Part shown: positions 23,246 through 32,592 of the stretch, one piece after another
Position numbering within the stretch: position 1 is the first letter of the stretch
Layout of the letters: the number at the start of each line of letters is the position of its first letter
Source of the DNA: Cannabis sativa
Taxonomy: Eukaryota; Streptophyta; Magnoliopsida; Rosales; Cannabaceae
Reading direction: 5' to 3'
Length of the DNA: 64,000 bases
Assembly: GCF_029168945.1 (NCBI RefSeq)
Contig: NC_083606.1
Span: forward strand, 17,634,041 to 17,698,040
Translations under genes and position numbers: made by a program
The notes under the pieces: generated by a model
The model's input: only the letters and a program-made list of their open reading frames with translations
Database searches by the model: none
What the model was told of the DNA's origin: nothing

Positions 23246-25322
23246 TGTAATGACCGCTCTAGTAATATGGATTAGTAAAGGCAATTAGCACTAATTTTTA
23301 TTATTTTATTATTATTTGTGAATTAATTTTAAATGTGGACCCCAATATTTAGAAATAAATATTAGAGTTATAATTTCTCAATTCCGGAGATTTTATTAAA
23401 CTCTAGGGGTATTATTTAGCTTATATGTGAAATATGTTAATTTTGTAATTTTTGTTCGGCGACAACAGAAAATGCGATGGATGGCTAGATTGATCACATG
23501 GGTAAGTTTAGAACCCTATTTCATAGTGGGAAATATTTTAGAGAAAATAAATTATCGGGATTGAGCGGGGTTATGGAATTGACCATTTTACCCCTAGCTT
23601 TAGAAATACCTAAGTTATATCTTAAAGGGCATTTTTGTCATTTAAAAATAATAAGAGATAGGTGGCTGCCTTAGGTTTTTGACACCTAATCAAGTTAATT
23701 TCAGCAAGGGATTAACTTAATCCTTTTGTCTCATTTGAAGAAAAAAATCAAGGAAAAGGAAAAAATAGAAAATTGCTTTGTTCTTGAACCCCTCTCTCTC
23801 TCTCTTGCTTTCGGCTGAGACAAACCATGGGAGTTTGTTGTTGATTGTTGGATTTCAGCAAGGATTTCTAAGGAGATAATCAATCTAAGGTAAGTTCCAT
23901 GAACCCTTCTTAGTTTTCAAGTTTTTAAGTTAGGTTGAAATGGTGTTTTGGGGTAATAGGAGCTGTTAAGGTTTGAATTGCTTAGGGTTCGAATTCAAGG
24001 GTTAGTTTGAGTTTATTTGAGTCCCTAGCTACTGGTTTTGATGCTTGATATTGGTTCTAAGCAAGCTTGAGTTTTGAAACTCAAGCTTTGAGCTTTAATG
24101 GCATAATTGGATTTATTGGTTTGTTCTGTGAAATACTACTTGGATTCTATTGTGTATGCATTGTATAGGTGTACTGGAGAGTTTGGTAAGGTTTGGGCTT
24201 GATTTGAATTAAGGGGGATGATATTTGGGTTCCCAGCTCAGAACCGGAATTCCGGTTTTGGGGGACCAGTACCAACCGGTCGACCGGTTGGTGACCCAGA
24301 ACCGGATTGCTGGTTGGGAACCGGTCTGCCTGTTGGGGGAAATTCCAGAACCCTAGTTTTGGCCAATTTTGAGATATTTAGGGTATTGCCATGAGGTTTA
24401 TCGATAGGAAAACTTTTAGTTTCAAGTTTAAGTCCCGGAAAGTGATTTAGCGAGTCACTCATATGTATTACTATTTTTGTGATTAGGGCATCCATCTAGC
24501 ACGTGAATTCCGTTCAGGTCGGCCAGCACACTTGAATTCAGAAAACAGGTAAGAACTGTGTATAATGTATGATGTGATTATCTGAATGTGTGTATATGTG
24601 TTCATATATGCATGCTTGAATTATGTTAAGCACTACCAACACTTGTATGAATAAGTTATAGAGTGCATTGGTATAACGATTATTGTGATTGTGAGTACAA
24701 TACAGTGATACCAACACAGGCATGGGAAAATGCTAAGGTGTGTGGTACATCACTCAGTGTTACTCAGTGATTGGGGTAAACCCTACCAACACTCGTACAG
24801 TAAGGTACGATGTGTATGTGGTATAGTGGTTGTACCCTGGTATTGAACGTTCATACTCATCTATTAAGCTCTGTAAATAGGTGTATGGGTGCCTATTTAC
24901 AGGTCGAAAATTATATGGTATGTTATATGCATTTCTTACTGAGTTTGTTGACTCACAGTTTCTACTTCTATGTGTAGGTAAAGGAAAGGCGAAGGCTGAA
25001 CAGGAGTGAAGAGCTCGGGTGAGATTGTACATGTCAAGCGGCGCGACCTGGAGTGTTCGGTCTCGGGACATCTGGGAGTTGTATTTGAAAGTCGCTGTGC
25101 GACCTGGAACTTGTGTATTTTGAATGTATAGTTTGAAAAGTAAATTTTACAAAGTTTAAAAACGGGATCCCGGAATTTGTAAATATTATATTATATTACA
25201 AAGTTTAATATCTAAAGCAAAAGTTTTAATTTGACAAGTTTTTTGAGAAATTTCTTTGATTAGCAAAGATTGCACAATAATTGAAAAAGCACTGTAGCGT
25301 GCCTTAGCATTAGGGCGTTACA
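23246..25322 (+). repeat. T2 5' LTR
   Basis: 2,077 bp, TGTAATGACC to GGGCGTTACA. Contains a CT-rich leader (about 23790-23810), a 22-bp perfect palindrome (24271-24292), a splice-like pair (24549-24977) and a hairpin array (about 24628-24830). Directly followed by the primer site. Confidence 0.95.
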
Positions 25323-25326
25323 ATTT

Positions 25327-25339
25327 TGGTATCAGAGCC
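25327..25339 (+). promoter_or_regulatory. T2 primer binding site (initiator Met tRNA)
   Basis: TGGTATCAGAGCC four bases after the 5' LTR, the same layout as in T1. Confidence 0.92.
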
Positions 25340-25591
25340 GCCAGGTTTGTCTACCGAAGCTTGCTATGACATGTACAATCTTCATCAGAGAAAGCTCGGT
25401 TCACGGTTCAGTAAGCCCGTACTTGTTTAGTACATTATTAAATGTGAATGTGAAAGCACGTTAGGAAGCATATTAGATTTTAAATAATTAATATTAAAAG
25501 TGTGTTGCCTTTAAGTCTTTAAGAGCGGCGTTAAGTTTTGATCACTGTCTAACCTGCCTGGCTTATGGATTCGCAGGCTAAGTCCTATTAA

Positions 25592-26810
25592 ATGGATGCC
25601 CCGCGAAATACAAGAAGTCAGGGTGGCATGGTTGAGACCGGAGGCGGTCAGGGGAATCCTCAAAATCCTCGTGGTCGCGGCCCTGGCCGTGGCAGAGCTC
25701 AGGGTGGTCGCCCTGTAAATCCACCTCAAGCTCCTCCTGATTGGGAGCGAAGATTTGCTGAGATGCAAGATAGAATCCGCCAGCAAGATGAAGAGATCCA
25801 AATATTGAGGCAGCAGGGTCCTCCTGCCGTGCCTCCTCAAGTGGTTAGGCCGTTGCAGTTCCTGCGGTGCCAGCAGAACAACCTGTTGTTGGCAACCGTA
25901 TGGAACCGCTGTACGAAAGATTCCGGAAACAGGCACCTCCAGTGTTTCTGGGAGGTCCTGATGTGATGAAGGCCGAGCAGTGGCTTTTGGTGATCGAGCG
26001 TATTCTTAATTTTATGGGAGTGGTTGGAAATGATCGGGTGACCTACGCCACTTTCCAATTTCAGGAAGACGCTCTCGTGTGGTGGAATTGATAACCCTCA
26101 CTCGAGACGTCACACTGATGACTTGGGAAGAATTTAAGGAGTTATTTAACTCCAAGTATTATAATGAAGCAGTCCGCAGTGCAAAGCAGAAAGAGTTCAC
26201 TGATCTAGTTCAAACTGAGGGAATGTCGGTTACTGAATACACGACAAAGTTTGATCGGTTGGCTAAGTTGGCAGCGGGAATTGTGCCGACTGATTTTAGC
26301 AAGAAAGAAAAATATTTGGCGGGTTTGAGTGCAAAGATTTGACATGACCTAGTGATTACGACCACTGAAGCAACCACATATGCGGAGATGGTTGAAAAGG
26401 CTTTGAGAGCCGAGGGAGCAGTGAAATTCCTTCAGGAGCCCCGAGTGACTCCGAGTGTTGGTGGAACCCCCACTGTTCCTACTCCTGTTTATGGTAGCGA
26501 TGATGGTGACTCCACCACTGAGCAGAAAAGAAAAATTGTTCCGGCTTCTGGTGGTTCGGGGCAAAGTAAGCGGTTCCGTGGGAACCAAGGTAGAGGAGGA
26601 CGCCAGGGTTATTCTTACCCTGAGTGTCCACGGTGCAAGAAACATCATCCGGGAGAGTGTAACCGGAAGACATGCTTTCTGTGTGGCATGGTGGGGCATT
26701 TCAAGAAAGATTGCCCCCAGGCAAAGAAAGAGGAGCCGAAAGCTGAGGTGAAACCGGTTCCTGCTCGTGTGTTTGCTATTACCCAAGCTGATGCCGCAAT
26801 CCTTCTTCAT
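25592..26810 (+). pseudogene. T2 gag, two frameshifts and one stop
   Basis: Starts at ATG 25592 (MDAPRNTRSQGG), with a Gly/Arg/Pro-rich N-terminus and a helical RRFAEMQDRIRQQDEEIQ stretch. A frame change at about 25860 leads to NRMEPLYERFRKQAPPVF (25867-26091). A second near 26085 leads to the capsid core with TEYTTKFDRLAKLAAG (26079-26342). A TGA at 26340-26342 then interrupts. The rest, in the same frame as pol, has the knuckles [12 protein letters not shown] and [14 protein letters not shown] near 26625-26725. Unlike T1 the capsid core is complete, so T2 is the reference for what T1 lost. Confidence 0.9.
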
Positions 26811-28783
26811 AGACAGTCACTTCCCGTCAACAACTTGTTATTTACAGTATTATTTGACTCGGGAGCTACACGTTCATATGTGGCTACAAGAGTGATTGAT
26901 CTTTTGGGTAGGCCTTGTGATATTTTAGAAAGAGGGTTTGGAACCCTAATGCCTAGCGGGGAATTGGTTATCTTTAATAGGCGCATTAGGTCTATGCCAA
27001 TTAGGATCGAAGATAGGGAATTGAGTACTGATCTCATAGAATTGAAACTAACTGAGTTTGATATTATACTGGGAATGGATTTCCTATCCAAGTATTCGAC
27101 CAGTATAGATCGTAGGCGTAAAATGGTGACTTTTCAGCCGGAAGGTGAGGATCCATTTGTTTATGTTGGATCAGTTCAGGGGTCTCGGATCCCGGTTATT
27201 TCTGTGCTGAGGGCTAGGGATTTACTATGCAATGGTTGTGTAGGATTTCTAGCAGTGGCATTTGACTCCAGCAGACCTGAAACATTTGGGCCTGAGGTAG
27301 TCCGAGTGGTGAAAGATTTTCTTGATGTGTTTCTCGAGGAGTTGTCGGGATTGCCGCCACAGCGAGAGATTGACTTTGTAATTGATTTGGCACCTGGAGT
27401 TGAACCTATTTCTAAAGCTCCATATAGGATGGCGCCAGCGGAACTCAAGGAGCTTAAGTTACAACTTCCGGGGATGCTTGACATTGGGTTTATTCGACCC
27501 AGTGTATCGCCCTGGGGAGCTCCGGTTCTTTTTGTGAAAAAGAAAGATGGTTCCCTCAGAATGTGTATTGATTATCGGGAACTAAATAAGTTGACGATTA
27601 AGAACAAGTACCCGTTGCCCAGGATCGATGATCTGTTTGATCAGCTTCAGGGAAAGACAGTGTTTTCGAAGATTGATTTACGGTCTGGTTACCATCAACT
27701 CAGAATTCGGGAGGAGGACATACCAAAGACTGCTTTTAGAACCAGATATGGGCACTATGAGTTTCTGGTAATGTCGTTCGGATTGACTAATGCTCCTGCA
27801 GCCTTTATGGATCTCATAAATAGGGTATTCAAGGATTTCCTCGATAACTGCGTTATAGTATTTACCGATGACATTCTTGTATACTCTCAGTCAGAAGAGG
27901 AGCACGAGCATCATCTTCGAATGGTGTTACAGCGACTTAGGGATCACAAGTTGTATGCTAAGTTTAAAAAGTGCGAATTCTGGTTGTCTGAAGTGTCCTT
28001 TCTGGGTCATATTGTTGGGAAGAATGGAATTATGGTTGATCCAAATAAGATAGAATCAGTGAAGAATTGGCCGAGGCCCAAGTCTGTGACGGAAGTTCGA
28101 AGTTTTCTCGGGTTAGCAGGGTATAACCGACGTTTCGTCGAAGGATTTTCTAAACTTTCTATGCCCCTAACCGAATTGACCAAGAAAAATCAGAGATTTG
28201 TGTGGTCAGATAAGTGTGAAACAAGCTTTCAGGAGTTGAACAACGTTTGATAACAGCTCCGGTGTTAGCTTTGCCATCAGACCAAGAGAAATTTGTTGTT
28301 TATTGTGATGCATCCAGACAGGGTCTGGGATGTGTTCTGATTCAAGCTGACAGAGTCATAGCCTATGCCTCTCGTCAATTGAAGGATTATGAGCAGCGTT
28401 ACCCAACTCATGATTTAGAGCTCGCTGCTGTAGTTTTTGCTTTAAAGATATGGCGACATTATCTTTACGGTGAAAAGTGTGAGATTTATACTGACCATAA
28501 AAGTCTCAAATACTTTTTCACCCAGAAAGATCTGATTATGAGGCAGAGAAGGTGGTTGGAGTTAGTTAACGACTACTATTGTGAAATTTTATATCACCCC
28601 GGGAAAGCCAATGTTGTGGCCGATGCTTTAAGCAGAAAGGGTCCCGGGCAAGTTTGTACTACGGTTATGATAGCTCCTCAACTAGCCTCGGAAATGGTTA
28701 GTGCAGGGATTGAGTTCGTGGTCGGGAAATTACATAATTTAACACTCCAATCTGATCTGTTGGAGAGAATCAGAAAGGCATAG
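26811..28783 (+). pseudogene. T2 protease, reverse transcriptase and RNase H, one frameshift
   Basis: The best-preserved pol in the window: open from 26352 to 28250. Protease: [12 protein letters not shown] near 26853, [11 protein letters not shown] near 27065. [32 protein letters not shown], and FTDDILVYS at about 27860, where relatives have FIDD; the two aspartates are kept. A single missing base near 28236 (GAACAACG against GAAGCAACG in T1) shifts the frame. RNase H continues at 28247-28783 with [14 protein letters not shown] and [15 protein letters not shown] at 28781, where T1 has CAG, and a TGA near 28811, where T1 has CGA, follow. Confidence 0.92.
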
Positions 28784-28822
28784 CTAGAAGATCCTGAGCT
28801 AATTAAAGTTTGAGACGAAGTA

Positions 28823-30185
28823 GTGGCTGGTCGGCCTAGAGGCTTTTCAGTCTCGAGCAGTGGAATGTTGTTATATAAGGCTCGAGTTTGTGTTCCTAAT
28901 GTTGGTGAGCTTAAGAAAGAAATACTGGATGAAGCTCACACCACGCCTTATTCGTTGCATCCGGGAACCACCAAGATGTATCAGGATTTGAAACCCTACT
29001 TCTGGTGGTATGGGATGAAAAGAGATGTGGTGGATTACGTGTCCAAATGCTTAACCTGTCAGCAAATTAAAGCTGAACATCAAAGGCCGGCAGGGTTATT
29101 GCAACCTTTAGTCCTTCCAGAATGGAAGTGGGAGGACATTGCAATGGATTTCGTAACTGGTTTGCCTAGAACTACGGGGATGTATGATTCTGTATGGGTC
29201 ATCATGGACAGATTCACAAAGTCGGCTCACTTCCTACCAGTGAAAGTTACTTATTCAGTGGATCAGTATGCTGAATTGTATGTGAAGGAGATAGTTCGTC
29301 TCCATGGAGCCCCTAAATCTATTTTGACAGATAGGGATCCAAAGTTCACATCGAAGTTCTGGGTGAGTCTTCAGAAGGCTATGGGTACCAAGTTAAAGTT
29401 TAGCACAGCCTTTCACCCTCAGACTGATGGTCAGTCAGAAAGAACTATCCAGATTTTAGAAGACTTATTGCAAGTACTTGCCTTTAATTGAATTCTCCTA
29501 CAACAACAGCTACCAAAGTATAATAGGGATGGATCCCTATGAGATGTTATATGGTAGAAAATGTCGTTCTCCTATTCATTGGGACGAGACAAGAGAAAGG
29601 AAGTACCTGGGTCCAGAATTAGTGCAGAGGACCAATGAAGCTATTGATAAGATTAAGGCTCGGATGCTTGCTTCTCAAAGCAGGCAGAAAAGTTATGCTG
29701 ATCCGAAGCGCAGAGATGTTACATTTCAGGGAGGGGAACATGTTTTCCTGCGGGTTTCACCAATGAAGGGTATTAGGCGCTTCGGGAAGAAGGGTAAGTT
29801 AAGCCCTAGGTTCATTGGGCCATTTCAGATACTCGAGAAGGTCGGGCAGGTAGCATATCGGCTAGCCTTGCCACCAGCATTATCGGCTGTTCATGACGTA
29901 TTTCACATTTCTATGTTAAGGAAATACGTGTCAGACCAGACTCATGTCTTGAGTTATGAAGCCCTTGAACTACAACCAGACTTATCCTATGAAGAGCTAC
30001 CTGTTCAGATTTTGGATAGAAAAGAAAAAGTTCTTCGGAACAAGACTATTGCACTGGTTAAGGTGCTCTGGAGGAACAGTAAGGTGGAAGAAGCCACCTG
30101 GGAATTGGAGTCGGATATGAGGACTCAACATCCAGAGCTATTCAGGTTAGATTTCGGGGACGAAATCCTATTAACGGGGGGATAA
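28823..30185 (+). pseudogene. T2 integrase and chromodomain, with a 35-base deletion
   Basis: Zinc part HTTPYSLHPGTTKMYQD ... CLTCQQIKAEHQ at 28935-29075. Core aspartates in MDFVTGLP (near 29145) and TDRDPKFTSKFW (near 29330); glutamate in GQSERTIQ (near 29437). After LEDLL the sequence lacks about 35 bases present in T1 and T3 (RACVMDFEGSW), which changes frame. The remainder is open at 29478-30185, including the GPFQILEKVGQVAYRL box and the chromodomain-like tail to the stop in the polypurine tract. Confidence 0.9.
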
Positions 30186-30186
30186 T
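30173..30186 (+). promoter_or_regulatory. T2 polypurine tract
   Basis: AACGGGGGGATAAT directly before the 3' LTR, the same sequence as in T1. Confidence 0.92.
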
Positions 30187-32268
30187 TGTAATGACCGCTC
30201 TAATAATATGGATTAGTAAAGGCAATTAGCACTAATTTTTATTATTTTATTATTATTTGTGAATTAATTTTAAATGTGGACCCCAATATTTAGAAATAAA
30301 TATTAGAGTTATAATTTCTCAATTCCGGAGATTTTATTAAACTCTAGGGGTATTATTTAGCTTATATGTGAAATATGTTAATTTTGTAATTTTTGCTCGG
30401 CGACAACGGAAAATGCGATGGATGGCTAGATTGATCACATGGGTAAGTTTAGAACCCTATTTCATAGTGGGAAATATTTTAGAGAAAATAAATTATCGGG
30501 ATTGAGCGAGGTTATGGAATTGACCATTTTACCCCTAGCTTTAGAAATACCTAAGTTATATCTTAAAGGGCATTTTTGTCATTTAAAAATAATAAGAGAT
30601 AGGTGGCTGCCTTAGGTTTTTGACACCTAATCAAGTTAATTTCAGCAAGGGATTAACTTAATCCTTTTGTCTCATTTGAAGAAAAAAATCAAGGGAAAGG
30701 AAAAAATAGAAAATTGCTTTGTTCTTGAACCCCTCTCTCTCGCTCTCTTGGTTTCGGCTGAGACAAACCAAGGGAGTTTGTTGTTGATTGTTGGATTTCA
30801 GCAAGGATTTCTAAGGAGATAATCAATCTGAGGTAAGTTCCATGAACCCTTCTTAGTTTTCAAGTTTTTAAGTTAGGTTGAAATGGTGTTTTGGGGTAAT
30901 AGGAGCTGTTAAGGTTTGAATTGCTTAGGGTTCGAATTCAAGGGTTAGTTTGAGTTTATTTGAGTCCCTAGCTACTGGTTTTGATGCTTGATATTGGTTC
31001 TAAGCAAGCTTGAGTTTTGAAACTCAAGCTTTGAGCTTTGATGGCATAATTGGATTTATTGGTTTGTTCTGTGAAATACTGCTTGGATTCTATTGTGTAT
31101 GCATTGTATAGGTGTACTGGAGAGTTTGGTAAGGTTTGGGCTTGATCTGAATTAAGGGGGATGATTTTTGGGTTCCCAACTCAGAACCAGAATTCCGGTT
31201 CTGGGGGACCAGTACCAACCGGTCGACCGGTTGGTGACCCAGAACCGGATTGCTGGTTGGGAACCGGTCTGCCTGTTGAGGGAAATTCCAGAACCCTAGT
31301 TTTGGCCAATTTTGAGATATTTAGGGTATTTCCATGAGGTTTATCGATAGGGAAACTTTTAGTTTCAAGTTTAAGTCCCGGAAAGTGATTTAGCGAGTCA
31401 CTCATCTGTATTACTATTTTTGTGATTAGGGCATCCATCTAGCACGTGAATTCTGTTCAGGTCGGCCAGCACACTTGAATTCGGAAAACAGGTAAGAACT
31501 GTGTATAATGTATGATGTGATTATCTGAATGTGTGTATATGTGTTTATATATGCATGCTTGAATTATGTTAAGCACTACCAACACTTGTATGAATAAGTT
31601 ATAGAGTGCATTGGTATAGTGATTATTGTGATTGTGAGTACAATACAGTGATACCAACACAGGCATGGGAAAATGCTAAGGTGTGTGGTACATCACTCAG
31701 TGTTACTCAGTGATCGGGGTAAACCCTACCAACACTCATACACTAAGGTACGATGTGTATGTGGTATAGTGGTTGTACCCTGGTATTGAACGTTCATACT
31801 CATCTGTTAAGCTCTGTAAATAGGTGTATGGGCGCCTATTTACGGGTCGGAAATTATATGGTATGTTATATGCATTTCTTACTGAGTCTGTTGACTCACA
31901 GTTTCTACTTCTATGTGTAGGTAAAGGAAAGGCGAAGGCTGAACAGGAGTGAACCTGAGCTCGGGTGAGATTGTACATGTCAAGCGGCGCGACCTGGAGT
32001 GTTCGGTCTCGGGACATCTGAGAGTTGTATTTTGAAAGTCGCTGTGCGACCTAGAACTTGTGTATTTAAATGTATAGTTTGAAAAGTAAATTTTACAAAG
32101 TTTAAAAACGGGATCCCGGAATTTGTAAATATTATATTATATTACAAAGTTTAATATCTAAAGCAAAAGTTTTAATTTGACACGTTTTTTGAGAAATTTC
32201 TTTGATTAGCAAAGATTGCACAATAATTGAAAAAGCACTGTAGCGTGCCTTAGCATTAGGGCGTGACA
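30187..32268 (+). repeat. T2 3' LTR
   Basis: 2,082 bp copy of 23246-25322. It ends GGGCGTGACA, one base different from the GTTACA end of the 5' LTR. The 22-bp palindrome is at 31214-31235 and the splice-like pair at 31492-31920. Confidence 0.95.
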
Positions 32269-32314
32269 AACACAGTCGCTGCTGCCTCCCAACAGCCTTC
32301 TCATTCCTCTGACA

Positions 32315-32517
32315 TGTCGACAGTTGGTTATATTGTTAGTTAGTTGGTTAGGTGTTTGTTACTTTTGTGCATTGTATAAATATCATCTTGTAACAGATGC
32401 TTATTCAATAATATCAGAGGCTTCTTTTTCTCTCCTCTTCCTTTCTTCTTCTTTCTCTTTCTTTTCTCTGTTTTCTCTATTCTGTTTTAATGGCTAAGAG
32501 GTCTGGCACCTCTCACA
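32315..32517 (+). repeat. Copia right LTR, 5'-truncated
   Basis: Matches 21698-21896 from TGTCGACAGTTGG to ACCTCTCACA. There is no purine tract before it (the preceding bases are CATTCCTCTGACA), which suggests that the U3 start and polypurine tract went with the internal deletion. Confidence 0.75.
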
Positions 32518-32592
32518 ACATGTGACATCTTTAAAAAAAAAACATTGATACGATTTTGTAAAATGTATTATGTTCCTTCTATGTAGCACACA

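Larger units (their letters stand above)
23246..32268 (+). mobile_element. Tekay-type Ty3/gypsy LTR retrotransposon T2 (family A)
   Basis: Complete plus-strand element of 9,023 bp with the duplication AACAC at 23241-23245 and 32269-32273. The LTRs are 2,077 and 2,082 bp and differ at only a few places (three changes in the first about 230 bp). Primer site for initiator Met tRNA, gag-pol and polypurine tract are all in place. The right end reads GGGCGTGACA where other copies have GGGCGTTACA. Because its LTRs are so similar and it lies in the innermost layer, it is one of the youngest insertions here. Its gag-pol already carries frameshifts, stops and a small integrase deletion. Confidence 0.95.
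21631..32517 (+). mobile_element. Deletion-derived, non-autonomous copia element
   Basis: Left LTR, primer site, gag, a piece of protease and pre-integrase region, then a right LTR. Without the nested T2 element and one copy of its AACAC duplication it is only about 1.86 kb. It has no RT, RNase H or integrase core. The right LTR lacks the first part of the left one. No convincing target duplication was found; ACATG occurs at 21622-21626 and 32518-32522, but four bases separate the left one from the likely LTR start. The left border could instead be 21698, where similarity to the right LTR starts. Confidence 0.75.

Noticed and set aside
21622..32522. ACATG as target duplication of the copia element
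   Set aside because: Four bases separate the left copy from the likely LTR start, and a 5-mer match in such a range may be chance.
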